NCBI GenBank assembly: GCA_020832735.1
Contig: JAFIEB010000065.1
Location: 1-37,091 of the forward strand
Direction of reading: 5' to 3'
Origin: Oceanicaulis sp.
GTDB lineage: Bacteria; Pseudomonadota; Alphaproteobacteria; Caulobacterales; Maricaulaceae
Length of the DNA: 37,091 nt
Of the stretch, positions 1-7,900 are shown piece after piece. A program made the position numbers and the translations under genes. The notes under the pieces were generated by a model. The model searched no databases. It was given only the letters and a program-made list of their open reading frames with translations, and was not told the origin of the DNA. Numbering within the stretch: position 1 is the first letter of the stretch; the number at the start of each line of letters is the position of its first letter.

Positions 1-1
1 C

Positions 2-130
2 CCGCCGCAGGGGGGCGAACCCGGCGTGGTTGACCTCCCCCCACGCTCCGGGCTGGGGGTGCCCGGGGTGTTCACTGAGCAGCCGGACACGGCCGTGGCG
101 GTGCGCGCCGCTATGGCGGCGCAACGCTGA
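2..130 (+). CDS. 3' end of an unidentified protein (partial, 5' end outside the window)
   Basis: A reading frame is open from the first bases to a TGA at 128-130 and ends in VAVRAAMAAQR. It is convergent with the IalB-like gene, whose stop codon lies directly next to it at 131-133. About 42 codons are visible and I do not recognise the family. The first ~50 bases contain G and C runs and may carry errors, as the other end of the window clearly does. It could also be a chance open frame in GC-rich DNA. Confidence 0.35.
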   Translation, partial: PPQGGEPGVVDLPPRSGLGVPGVFTEQPDTAVAVRAAMAAQR

Positions 131-664
131 TCAGCGGCACAGCTCGCCGACCTGGCGAAGGGCGGCCGTCACGCCCGACAGGGAGAACTCGTACACCGTC
201 GCCGTGCCGCGCTGGCTGGAAGCCTCCACCCGCATGGTCGCGCCGCGGCGCATGGCGTTGACCAGGCGCGAGGCGTCCCGTTGCAGCTCAATGAAACCCT
301 CGGTCTCCGAGACATACATGGTAACCCGGTCCGACCCCACACGGGCGCGCGGCGGGCTGTCGGGGCGCAGCGCATAGCCGGCCAGGAAGCTGGGCTGTTC
401 GACAGCCGCGCCCGAGGCCCAGGTGGATATCAGGAAGAACACCTCGCCATGCTGGACATTGGCCGGCAGGGATTCGGTCGGGCGGCTGGCGGCATAGCAC
501 ACACGCTCGCGCCCCTCGCCCTTGGTGAAGACCAGCCACGCATTGTGGGTGGCGTGAAACACCGGCTCGGAACCGGCGGCCTGGGCCGCGGCTGCAGAAA
601 CGGACATGACCGCGGCGGAGAGCGCTGCGGTCAGGACGGCGGCGGTCAGTCGCATCATGTTCAT
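131..664 (-). CDS. secreted IalB-like (invasion associated locus B family) protein
   Basis: This is a 177-residue protein with an N-terminal signal peptide of about 30 residues: a hydrophobic stretch ending in an Ala-rich AAAAQAA region. The mature part has the pattern of IalB-family proteins: a VCYAASRP segment, a VFFLIS segment, a SxxxGYxLRPDS region, and a C-terminal SQRGTATVYEFSLSG motif followed by a final Cys (ELCR). I chose the ATG at 664 because the signal peptide begins there; an upstream ATG at 745 would add a 27-residue non-signal leader. IalB-like proteins are periplasmic or surface proteins without a known enzymatic role, and the name comes from Bartonella. The gene is divergent from the ECF sigma gene, so the two share a ~150-bp upstream region. 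Confidence 0.7.
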   Translation of the reverse strand: MNMMRLTAAVLTAALSAAVMSVSAAAAQAAGSEPVFHATHNAWLVFTKGEGRERVCYAASRPTESLPANVQHGEVFFLISTWASGAAVEQPSFLAGYALRPDSPPRARVGSDRVTMYVSETEGFIELQRDASRLVNAMRRGATMRVEASSQRGTATVYEFSLSGVTAALRQVGELCR

Positions 665-756
665 TCGCGCCTTGCGCTGGCATGGAACCGGGGGCTGGCG
701 TACAGCCACACCCGGCTTTAAACAAACCCTTGAGGGCGGATTCAAGGCGAGGCGGG

Positions 757-785
757 TTGATAAATCCTCTCCAGCCCTGTGTGAT
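757..785 (+). promoter_or_regulatory. weak promoter candidate upstream of the ECF sigma gene
   Basis: TTGATA at 757-762 and TGTGAT at 780-785 are separated by 17 bases, a sigma-70-like arrangement about 30 bases before the sigma-factor start. The match is only partial. I did not find a convincing ECF11-type element (TGATCC with a TAAGT-like -10), so autoregulation is not visible here. Confidence 0.25.
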
Positions 786-817
786 GTTCAGCAACCGAAC
801 CGTCAGGTGCTTCCAGC

Positions 818-1399
818 TTGCCCGATGCGCCCGCCCCCGCCGAACCGGCCCTGGACCGGGATGCGCTCGACAGCCTGGTCGAGGCCGCCGCCTCGCATGA
901 CCGGGACGCCTTCGCCGCACTGTTCAATTTCTACGCCCCGCGGGTGAAAGCCTATCTCCTGCGCCTCAACGCCGGCGATGCGCTGGCCGAGGAGCTGACC
1001 CAGGAAGTGATGCTCACCGTCTGGCGCAAGGCCGGTCAGTTTGACCGCGCCCAGGCCTCGGCCTCCACCTGGATCTTCCGCATCGCGCGCAACCGGCGCA
1101 TCGACGCGGCCCGGCGCGCCGCGCGTCCGGCCCTGGACGAAACCGATCCGTCCCTGCAGCCGGAACCGGAGGCGGCGCCCGACGAGGCCGCCCACGCCCT
1201 GGCGCGCGACGCCCGGGTGCGCGAGGCGCTGGCCGGCCTGCCTGAAGAACAGGTCGTGCTGCTGCGCCTGGCGTTTTTCGACGGCCTGTCGCACCGCGAC
1301 ATCGCCGAGCGCATCGGCGCGCCGCTGGGCACGGTCAAATCACGCCTGCGCCTGGCCTTCGACAAGCTGCGCCGGGTGCTCGACCCGGACTCGCTCTAG
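818..1399 (+). CDS. ECF RNA polymerase sigma factor (RpoE/ECF11-like)
   Basis: This 193-residue protein has the two-domain layout of group 4 sigma factors. Region 2 spans about residues 28-100 (FNFYAPRVKAYLLRL ... TQEVMLTVWRKAGQFD ... STWIFRIARNRRIDAAR). Region 4 spans about 133-187, with the helix-turn-helix LSHRDIAERIGAPLGTVKSR. The linker is rich in Pro, Glu and Asp. No in-frame ATG or GTG fits, so the start is a TTG at 818 with only a weak ribosome binding site. The gene is followed by a ChrR-like cupin anti-sigma factor. In Rhodobacter and Caulobacter that pairing belongs to the RpoE-ChrR singlet-oxygen and organic-peroxide response; assigning the same signal here is inference from family and context. 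Confidence 0.85.
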   Translation: MPDAPAPAEPALDRDALDSLVEAAASHDRDAFAALFNFYAPRVKAYLLRLNAGDALAEELTQEVMLTVWRKAGQFDRAQASASTWIFRIARNRRIDAARRAARPALDETDPSLQPEPEAAPDEAAHALARDARVREALAGLPEEQVVLLRLAFFDGLSHRDIAERIGAPLGTVKSRLRLAFDKLRRVLDPDSL

Positions 1400-1410
1400 C
1401 GGAAGGGGTG

Positions 1411-1527
1411 ATGAAAATGCCAGCCTTGAACCCGACGGCCCGCCCCGCCCTTGATATGAACGCCGCGCAGCCAATATTGGGCGCTTTGCAGCCGCCGGCC
1501 CGGCCAGAATCGCGACGACGCACATGA
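1411..1527 (+). CDS. possible 38-residue ORF between the sigma and anti-sigma genes
   Basis: An ATG at 1411 sits 8 bases after a purine-rich GGAAGGGG ribosome binding site (1401-1408 region) and opens a frame of 38 codons. It ends with a TGA that overlaps the anti-sigma ATG (ATGA at 1524-1527), the usual geometry for translational coupling. The peptide starts MKMPALNPTARPAL and ends in ARPESRRRT, with no membrane segment or known motif. The region also holds a 10-bp palindrome, CCAATATTGG, at 1471-1480. It may be a coupling leader peptide or only chance; nothing beyond signals and spacing supports it. Confidence 0.3.
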   Translation: MKMPALNPTARPALDMNAAQPILGALQPPARPESRRRT

Positions 1528-2216
1528 CCAATCACCCTCTCGGAGACGAGCTTTACGCCGCTTACGCTTCGGGCGCCCTGTCCGGGCCCATGCGCCTGCT
1601 CGTCGATGCTCAGGCCAGCGTCAACGGCGCTGTGGCGCGAGAGCGCGCCGCCGCGGAGATGATCGCCGGCCTGATGCTGGAGACGGCTGAACCGGCCAGC
1701 ATGCAGTCCAAGGCGCTGGACGAGGTGATGGCCGCGATCGACGCCGAGGAGGCGGGGCTGGGTGAAGCCGCGCTGAAGCCCGGCGCGGGCGACGCCGCAG
1801 GGCAACGCGCCGCCCGGGCGGCCAGCAAGGCGCTGGACGAGCTGCTGGCGCTGCCCGCAGCCGTGCGCGATCTGGCGCTGGAGCGCGGAGGCGCCTGGCA
1901 ATTTGCAGGACCGGGCGTGCGCAACCTGATCTTGATGGAGGAAGACGGCGCCAAGGCCGAGCTGATCCGTCTGGAGCCGGGCCGCGGCGTGCCGCGCCAT
2001 GGCCATGACGGACGCGAATTCACCCTGGTGCTCACCGGCGCCTTTCATGACGGGCTGGACCGTTACGGCAAGGGCGAGCTGTGCGCCGCCGACCCGGCCA
2101 TCGAGCACAAGCCGGTGGCCGAGCCTGGCGAGGTGTGCATAGCGCTCGCGGTCACTGACGGCCCGCTCGCCTTCACCGGCCCGCTGGGCTGGGTGCAGCG
2201 CGCCCTCGGCGTCTGA
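1524..2216 (+). CDS. ChrR-like anti-sigma factor with cupin domain, N-terminal zinc ligands altered
   Basis: This 230-residue protein follows the ECF sigma gene by 124 bases. Residues 1-90 match the anti-sigma domain of ChrR-type proteins and residues ~110-225 form a cupin. The cupin metal ligands look intact: H159, H161 and E165 (RHGHDGRE), then H195 (AIEHKPVAE). The N-terminal domain normally binds zinc through one early His plus an HxxxCxxC motif. Here His4 is present, but the aligned positions read Q30, N34 and V37, so three of four ligands are missing. In the known system the first domain holds the sigma factor inactive and the cupin senses the stress. Loss of the zinc site may mean binding without metal or weaker control; that part is inference. 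Confidence 0.8.
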   Translation: MTNHPLGDELYAAYASGALSGPMRLLVDAQASVNGAVARERAAAEMIAGLMLETAEPASMQSKALDEVMAAIDAEEAGLGEAALKPGAGDAAGQRAARAASKALDELLALPAAVRDLALERGGAWQFAGPGVRNLILMEEDGAKAELIRLEPGRGVPRHGHDGREFTLVLTGAFHDGLDRYGKGELCAADPAIEHKPVAEPGEVCIALAVTDGPLAFTGPLGWVQRALGV

Positions 2217-2225
2217 CCGGTCAGA
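2212..2225. repeat. 14-bp perfect palindrome at the convergent gene boundary
   Basis: TCTGACCGGTCAGA lies over the stop codon of the anti-sigma gene and just before the stop codon of the convergent DUF1223 gene. It has no loop and no T run, so it is a poor terminator. It may be incidental. Confidence 0.3.
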
Positions 2226-2229
2226 AAAC

Positions 2230-2964
2230 TCAGTCGCTCTGCGCCACGAGCCCGGCGCCGAGCAGGCGTCCGCCCGGACCATTCTGCACCAGCACCGCGC
2301 TCGCCAGCGCCTGATCGTCAGGCAGAGCAGCGCTCAGGGTCTGCGCCCCGCCGTTCCACAGACCGGCGTGTTCAATGGCGCGGGCCATGTTGAAATGGGT
2401 CATTTCCACGCCTTCATTGGACCCGCCGGCGATGGTGCGCACCTCGCGCCCGGGCATGAAATGCACCACCCAGACATCCGCGCCCGCCTCGGGCGCTGCG
2501 CCATCCAGCTGAATGGTGATGGACTCGTCCCCGCGCACGGCGGTGACGCGGGTCACCGGCTCGGCGGCTTCCAGCGCCGCGTCCATCCGTTCGGGCGAAA
2601 AGCGGATGCGCTCGGGCCCGCCATTGATGACGAAGTGAGGCGTGAAGACGCGCCGGGCCTCGCCCGCCTGGACATAGGCTTTCTGGCGCGAGACGAATTC
2701 CGGCCGGGCGTATTCGTCGCGCCAGCCATACATCACGTCCCAGTAGTCCACGCCATAAGCGATCGCCAGCAGGTCTTCGCGCGCCTCGGCGGCGTCGGCG
2801 AACCAGGCGTTGGCGCCCGGGCAGAACCGGCAGGCCTGGCTGGTGAACAGCTCGGCCACCACCAGCCCGTCCGCCTGTGCGCGCGCCGGCGCCTCGGCGT
2901 CAGGCTGGCCATTGGCCTGGATCAGAACCAGAGCGGCGATGAGTGGAGCGGTGAAAACGGTCAT
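2230..2964 (-). CDS. secreted DUF1223 (thioredoxin-fold) protein
   Basis: This 244-residue protein has a short hydrophobic N-terminal signal (TAPLIAALVLIQA) and the DUF1223 signature: VVAELFTSQACRFCPGAN around residues 35-52, then a VDYWD ... GWRDEYARPEF segment around 71-88. The family is related to thioredoxins. Cys45 and Cys48 form a CxxC pair (CRFC), which suggests a redox role in the envelope, although the substrate is unknown. The start ATG at 2964 directly precedes the signal sequence. It is the last gene of a minus-strand run of envelope genes and is convergent with the anti-sigma gene. Confidence 0.8.
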   Translation of the reverse strand: MTVFTAPLIAALVLIQANGQPDAEAPARAQADGLVVAELFTSQACRFCPGANAWFADAAEAREDLLAIAYGVDYWDVMYGWRDEYARPEFVSRQKAYVQAGEARRVFTPHFVINGGPERIRFSPERMDAALEAAEPVTRVTAVRGDESITIQLDGAAPEAGADVWVVHFMPGREVRTIAGGSNEGVEMTHFNMARAIEHAGLWNGGAQTLSAALPDDQALASAVLVQNGPGGRLLGAGLVAQSD

Positions 2965-3052
2965 GAGGCTTTAGCTAGCCCAAAGCGCGCGCACATTGAA
3001 GTCACACCGCCGTGACGCACTGCGTCATGGCCCAGAGACGCACGGCGGCCCA

Positions 3053-3790
3053 TCAGTACGGATAGCGCACCGGCGCCAGCGCCGCCTCGCACCAGTCCGG
3101 CGTTTCAGGCCGGGGGCCCAGCCTCTCACGCCAGGCCGCAAGCACAACCGGATCGCCAATACCCTCAGCCTCGTGCCAGTCGATCTCGCGGTGCTCGATG
3201 GCGTCATGCTCATCGCGCCGGTTCAGGCAGGTGCAGCGTCCGCCCCCGCGCTGGCGCGGATACCAGACCGGATCAGGCGGACCCAGGGCGAACTCCAGGC
3301 GCGCCTCGACCTGCTCGGGGGTCAGGCCGAAGCCGTCATCCATTTCCAGGAGAGTGTAGTCCATGCCCAGCATCATGATGCCGCCGGGCCCCTCATACAC
3401 CGCCATGATCATGCGGCCCTCCGGCGTCATGGGACGCAGGAAGGCGTAATGGACCAGCGAGGAGTAGAGGCAGGCGGCGATGAGCAGCCCTTCTGCGACC
3501 CGGCGGACCACGCCCGTCCGGCCGGTCTTGGCCCGCATCACATCGATCAGCCAGAGTGAGCCCAGCGCCACGAAGGCGGTGATGAACAGGAGCGCTGCGC
3601 CGGGCAGGCCGGGCGCGCCCTGGAGCGACACCGCCACCAGTTGCGCGCAGTTCAGAGCGACCACGCCAAAGAGGAAGAACAACACCCAGATGAAAGCGGT
3701 CGCCACGATGATGACGCTCAGCATGGCGCTGAACGGCGGCGTCGCTGCGTCATGCAGCCGCAGCACAGATCGGACCCGGAATCCCCTCAT
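3053..3790 (-). CDS. membrane protein of unknown function
   Basis: I do not recognise this 245-residue protein. Three hydrophobic segments are visible at about residues 23-48, 62-83 and 100-115. A soluble C-terminal part of ~120 residues follows. It contains RGGGRCTCLNRRDEHDA with two close Cys residues, several acidic and aromatic stretches and a C-terminal Cys (PDWCEAAL). It lies between the septation gene yciB and the DUF1223 gene on the same strand. The start at 3790 (MRGFRVRS) puts basic residues before the first membrane segment. A start at the internal Met before LSVIIVATAF is also possible. Confidence 0.6.
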   Translation of the reverse strand: MRGFRVRSVLRLHDAATPPFSAMLSVIIVATAFIWVLFFLFGVVALNCAQLVAVSLQGAPGLPGAALLFITAFVALGSLWLIDVMRAKTGRTGVVRRVAEGLLIAACLYSSLVHYAFLRPMTPEGRMIMAVYEGPGGIMMLGMDYTLLEMDDGFGLTPEQVEARLEFALGPPDPVWYPRQRGGGRCTCLNRRDEHDAIEHREIDWHEAEGIGDPVVLAAWRERLGPRPETPDWCEAALAPVRYPY

Positions 3791-3829
3791 GACACGAATG
3801 CTATTCCGGCGCGCAGCCGGGCGGAAGCC

Positions 3830-4549
3830 TTACGCCTGAGGCGAAGCGCCTTTGACCTCCGGTTCGCCGGCGTATTTCAGCGTGATGGGCAGGTTGAGCA
3901 GCACGAAGATGAAGAAGATCGGATAGGTGCCCCAGAAGCGGAAATTCACCCAGAAGCTCTCGGTGATCTCGAAGCCCTCAAACCAGCGCGCCGCCGCCAT
4001 GAAAGCCGGGTCGGCGGCCGAATCGGTGATGTGGCGCCAGAGCCCCTCGTTGAGCAGAGCGAGAAAGGCGAAGAACAACGCCCAGCGTATGGCCAGGATC
4101 GTCCAGGCGCGCTCGGGCATGGAGAAGATCGAGCCGAACAGCGCCTTCCAGACATTGAAGCCGAACGCGAAGGAGACCAGAATCGACAGCGAGAATATGA
4201 GATTGATGATCGTCGGCTTGATGAAGACGAAGATCGGATCCTGCAGATAGATCGTCATCGCCCCGAACGCGGTGACGATGACGAACGTCACCACCAGCAT
4301 GGGCGGGAAGCGCTTCTGGGTGATCAGCGCCCACACCAGGGCCAGCGCGGTGGCGGCCATGAACAGGCCGGTGGCCCAGTAGATCGCCTGCTCGCCAACC
4401 ATTTGGCGCGCGACGTTGTAGCTGATCATGAACACCGCAGCCGGGCCGATATCGACCAGCAGCTTGGAGCCCTGGCCAATGGTCTTGCCGTTGGACTGAG
4501 ACGTTGACTCGCTGCCGGACGGGACAGGGCTGGCCGGGGTGTTCGTCAT
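3830..4549 (-). CDS. yciB: YciB/IspZ-family septation inner-membrane protein
   Basis: This 239-residue polytopic membrane protein has the YciB (IspZ, intracellular septation A) signature. It contains LLVDIGPAAVFMISYN near the start, a KRFPPMLVVTFVIVTAFG segment, and the diagnostic QDPIFVFIKPTIIN around residues 103-116. After further membrane segments, a FWVNFR ... YPIFFIFVLLNLPITLKY end follows. YciB proteins are inner-membrane proteins linked to envelope integrity and cell division; their biochemical role is not settled. The first ~28 residues are a Ser/Pro-rich cytoplasmic tail longer than in enterobacteria. GGAG 10 bases before the ATG at 4549 supports the start. The gene follows the peptidoglycan genes by 70 bases. 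Confidence 0.9.
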   Translation of the reverse strand: MTNTPASPVPSGSESTSQSNGKTIGQGSKLLVDIGPAAVFMISYNVARQMVGEQAIYWATGLFMAATALALVWALITQKRFPPMLVVTFVIVTAFGAMTIYLQDPIFVFIKPTIINLIFSLSILVSFAFGFNVWKALFGSIFSMPERAWTILAIRWALFFAFLALLNEGLWRHITDSAADPAFMAAARWFEGFEITESFWVNFRFWGTYPIFFIFVLLNLPITLKYAGEPEVKGASPQA

Positions 4550-4619
4550 GAATGATCGCTCCGCTTGCTGGCCGCCCCGTCATGCCTCAATACGCACGCG
4601 ATGGCCAGCCGGATCGCCT

Positions 4620-5663
4620 TCAGCTGGCGGGCCGGCCCCAGCGCGCGCGCCAGCCGCGCTCGTCCACATGGACAAAACCGCCGTGAAACCGCGTCGGGCC
4701 GTATTCGCCCAGCCCGCCCAGATGGCGCGCGAAGTCGGGGCTTTCGCCGTAGAGCCGCTCGATCAGGTCAAACAAAAGCGCCGCATCGCGCCGGTCGACC
4801 ACCCCGTCGCCATTGAGATCGCTCATGCGTCCGTCGCCTTCGAGGTCGATGTAGATATCCGCCGCCCCGCCAAAGACATGGCGCGAATTGGCCCCGTTGC
4901 CGATGGCGCGGTTATAGGCCGGCGTGCGGTAGCCGCTCATCACGCCCAGCGTATCAACCCGCCAGCCCTCTGCGTTCACCGCTTCCAGGATATGCTCCAG
5001 CTTGACCAGCAGCGCCTCGGTGACCAGCACGTAGGGCGTGCCGTCATGGGCCTGCTTGCACAAGAACTGGCCAAGCGTGAAATGCGGGGTGATGCGCAAA
5101 TTGGCCATGGCGCTGTTCACCTCCACCAGCGCCTCGGGGGCGCGGTAGGCTGGCTCGCCCCGGAAGGGCTCGGACGGGTAGGCGCCGATGCGGTATCCGT
5201 TCAGCACCCCGTCTTGCGCCTCGGACAGGGCGCGCATGGTGACCAGATTGAGCGCCATGGCTGCGCCCTCTTCGGGCTCCAGGCTGAGCGTGGTCAGGTG
5301 CGGCCCGGACGGCGCCGTCCAGACATGGCGGCGCGCCGGCTCCGAAGCGCCAGGCCACAGCACCGGCTGATCGGTTTCAAGCGTGATGCGCTCGCCGGGA
5401 CGGGCGAACACCGTGAACACCGCCAGATCCGTGACCAGCTCGCCGCGCACGGTCAGGCTGAAGCCAACCCGGCTCTGCGCGAAGGGCGCGCGTGCGGCCT
5501 CCCGGCGCGGCGCCAGGCGCGGGGCGCGCACGGAGCCAAAGTGCCCGGATGCATCGGATTCATCGGCCTCAACCAGCGCAGCCGGCGCGGCTGCGACCGG
5601 CGCTGCGGCGGTCAGGCCGAGCACGCACATGGCGCTGGCGAGCGCCTTCAAATATGGGGTCAT
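4620..5663 (-). CDS. M15-type peptidase (DUF882/YcbK, MepK-like) with EF-hand-like insert
   Basis: This 347-residue protein has a signal peptide (about residues 1-26), a variable ~150-residue N-terminal region, and a C-terminal M15_3 peptidase domain (about 180-345). The zinc-site pattern is present: SRHVFGGAAD with H262 and D269, and a later HVD with H332. Between them lies DLEGDGRMSDLNGDGVVDRR (273-292), which resembles a pair of EF-hand or dockerin calcium loops. E. coli MepK (YcbK) cuts 3-3 peptidoglycan crosslinks and its gene is next to the L,D-transpeptidase gene ycbB; the arrangement is the same here. The gene starts only 6 bases after the stop of the upstream L,D-transpeptidase, so the two are almost certainly co-transcribed. 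Confidence 0.85.
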   Translation of the reverse strand: MTPYLKALASAMCVLGLTAAAPVAAAPAALVEADESDASGHFGSVRAPRLAPRREAARAPFAQSRVGFSLTVRGELVTDLAVFTVFARPGERITLETDQPVLWPGASEPARRHVWTAPSGPHLTTLSLEPEEGAAMALNLVTMRALSEAQDGVLNGYRIGAYPSEPFRGEPAYRAPEALVEVNSAMANLRITPHFTLGQFLCKQAHDGTPYVLVTEALLVKLEHILEAVNAEGWRVDTLGVMSGYRTPAYNRAIGNGANSRHVFGGAADIYIDLEGDGRMSDLNGDGVVDRRDAALLFDLIERLYGESPDFARHLGGLGEYGPTRFHGGFVHVDERGWRARWGRPAS

Positions 5664-5669
5664 TGCGGG

Positions 5670-7247
5670 TCACTCCACGCGCGGCGCGGTCGCATCCAGC
5701 GCCGCGATGAGGCCCCCGTCCCTTTCATATAAGTCGTCCACAAAACGCACGCCAGTCTCAGCGTCAGAGACAGCCGTCAGGTAGAGGATATGCACCATGA
5801 CCGGCCGGCTCAGGCTGACCCGCGTCTCCGCTCCGCCCGCCACAATCTGGCGCATGCGCTCAGGGGTGAAGGCGGGCGTCTCGGCCGCCACCCAGTCGGC
5901 CAGGCGCATCGGGTCCTGCACCCGGATGCAGCCCGATGAGAAATCCCGGCGCACCCTGGCGAACAGGCCGCGCGTGGGCGTGTCGTGGATGTAGACATTG
6001 TGCCGGTTGGGGAACATGAACTTCACCACGCCCAGCGCATTGAGGGGCCCCGGCGCCTGGCGCACCCGGTAGGGGAAGTTCTGCGCCGGCACGCTCTGCC
6101 AGTCGATGGTGGACGGATCGACCAGCTGGCCCTGGCGGTCAATGACCTGAAAGCCCAGGCGCTCCACCGATCCGGGATCATTGCGGAAGGCGGGCAGCTT
6201 GTCGCGTACGGTCAGGCTGACCGGGGTCTCCCACCAGGGATTGAGCACGAAATAGGTCATCGAGGCGGAGAAGACCGGCGTGCGCCGGAACAGCCGGCCC
6301 ACAATCACCTCATGGCGCTGCTCCACCACCCCGCCAGCGCGGGCTTCAAGCGAGAAATCGGCGATATTGACGCGGATATGGCGTTCGCCCAGATCCTCCG
6401 GCAACCAGCGCCAGCGCTCCATATTGGCCCGGATCTGGTCAATGCGCTGCTGCGTGGTGATATTGAGCTGTGCGAGAGTGCGGGCGCCCACCACGCCGTC
6501 CGGCTCAAGGCTCAGCCGGCGCTGAAAGCGGCGCAGTGCGGCGTCCAGCGATTCATCGAACAGTTCAGGATCGGACAGTTCAGGATCGTCCGCTTCAGCG
6601 TCCGCCTCAGGCAGATCGCCCGTGGCCGTCAGCAGCGTGCGCAGCTGGGCGACGCGCGGCCCCTGCTCGTCGAGCCGCAGGACCGGCCCGGCGTCCACCT
6701 GGGTCCAGCCGCCCGCCGCCTCCAGCGAGCGATAGTGCTCCAGGGCCCCCATCAGCCGGCGATAGCTGTCCGAGGCCGGCGCCAGCGCCTCCAGGCTGTC
6801 CTTCACGGCGTCCTGAGTCAGGGCCGCGTCTAGATACGCGGCCAGATCACGTTCGCGGGGAAGCGCTGTCCAGTTGGGTTCAATGCTGACCGGGTCCACC
6901 CGGCCCGTGTGGAGATGGGCCGCCAACGTGATGTAAGCGTCGGTGGCCAGCCGGTCGATGCGTTCGTCAGGCGCCTGGGCGTCAGCAGCGGCCAGCGCGG
7001 CCAGGTGATAATCGCTTGAGCGAAGGCCGTGACGTCCGGCCGCCTCGACCGCGCTGACCAGCGCGCCCAGATGATGGGCGTTGGCCGGACCGGTCCATGA
7101 CAGGGCGCCCGCGCGCAAGTCATAGAAGCGCTGAGAGGTTTCGCACGCCCGGCAATCGAACTCCGCGCTGGCCGCGGCTGGCGCGGACCAGAGGCTGGCC
7201 GCCGCAAGCCCCGCTGCTGCAAGGCCCGTAGCGATCAGAATGCGCAT
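5670..7247 (-). CDS. L,D-transpeptidase, YcbB/LdtD type
   Basis: This 525-residue protein has a signal peptide (1-27). Next come a scaffold region (~30-180), a peptidoglycan-binding helical domain (~188-262, GVVGARTLAQLN) with an acidic insert (about 214-234), and a YkuD catalytic domain (~290-490). The catalytic motif is VYIHDTPTRGLF with H421 and RDFSSGCIRVQD with the nucleophile C440. Enzymes of this type make 3-3 crosslinks between meso-diaminopimelate residues in the periplasm. I chose the ATG at 7247 because CAGGAG lies just upstream and the signal peptide starts there; the upstream extension to 7361 reads as non-coding. It leads the minus-strand envelope gene block, directly before the M15 peptidase. 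Confidence 0.9.
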   Translation of the reverse strand: MRILIATGLAAAGLAAASLWSAPAAASAEFDCRACETSQRFYDLRAGALSWTGPANAHHLGALVSAVEAAGRHGLRSSDYHLAALAAADAQAPDERIDRLATDAYITLAAHLHTGRVDPVSIEPNWTALPRERDLAAYLDAALTQDAVKDSLEALAPASDSYRRLMGALEHYRSLEAAGGWTQVDAGPVLRLDEQGPRVAQLRTLLTATGDLPEADAEADDPELSDPELFDESLDAALRRFQRRLSLEPDGVVGARTLAQLNITTQQRIDQIRANMERWRWLPEDLGERHIRVNIADFSLEARAGGVVEQRHEVIVGRLFRRTPVFSASMTYFVLNPWWETPVSLTVRDKLPAFRNDPGSVERLGFQVIDRQGQLVDPSTIDWQSVPAQNFPYRVRQAPGPLNALGVVKFMFPNRHNVYIHDTPTRGLFARVRRDFSSGCIRVQDPMRLADWVAAETPAFTPERMRQIVAGGAETRVSLSRPVMVHILYLTAVSDAETGVRFVDDLYERDGGLIAALDATAPRVE

Positions 7248-7473
7248 GTCCGTCTCCTGGCGCGCTGGGCGCCTGCCGCTGCATCCGATCGGACCAGCAT
7301 GGGTGATTTCCGCACGGTTAGTATAGCAGGCGAAGGTCAATCCTGCCCGCCTGACCCGCATTCATCGCGCTGAACCGGAGCTGAACCGCCAGGCCAGCCC
7401 GCGTTCAGCCGCATGCAGCGAGCATGCATGCGGTCATGGCGCACCTGCGCCGGTCACTCAAGGAGACCCTGTC

Positions 7474-7884
7474 ATGCGTGCTTTCGCTGCTCTGTGCGCG
7501 GCCGCCGCAGCCCTCTCGGCCGCCGCAGCCCTGCCCGCCCCCGCCGAGGCCCAGCGCTATGGTCCCCCGCGCGCGCCGGAAGGCCATTTCGTGGTCAACG
7601 CCCAGGCCTGCCCCCAGCTTCACCGCGCCGCTGTGAGCTTCCACCGCGCCCCGCCCGCACGGTTCAGCTGTCCGCGCCAGGCCTGGCGCTATGTGCCGAG
7701 CCGGCGCGAGGCGCGCTTCGGAATAACGGCGCCGCGCCACGGCGGAACCGCCTATTACAGCCGCCAGATTGACGGCTATGTCTCGCGCACAAGAGCCGGC
7801 ACGGTTCCCGTACGGGTTGTCTGGCGCGCGCCAGCCCCCCGCCGCCCCCATCCGCACCACAGGCCGCCGCGCCGGGTGTTCTAG
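7474..7884 (+). CDS. small secreted basic protein of unknown function
   Basis: This is a 136-residue protein with an Ala-rich signal peptide (about residues 1-26, ending in AEAQ). The mature part has two Cys residues (NAQACPQLH and FSCPRQAWRY), and the C-terminus is rich in Arg, Pro and His (PAPRRPHPHHRPPRR). I know no family for it. A strong AAGGAG ribosome binding site lies 9 bases before the ATG. It stands alone, divergent from the L,D-transpeptidase and convergent with the PhzF gene. An inverted repeat, CCGGCT/AGCCGG, lies in the short gap after its stop codon. Confidence 0.6.
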   Translation: MRAFAALCAAAAALSAAAALPAPAEAQRYGPPRAPEGHFVVNAQACPQLHRAAVSFHRAPPARFSCPRQAWRYVPSRREARFGITAPRHGGTAYYSRQIDGYVSRTRAGTVPVRVVWRAPAPRRPHPHHRPPRRVF

Positions 7885-7900
7885 AGCCGGCTTGACCCGG

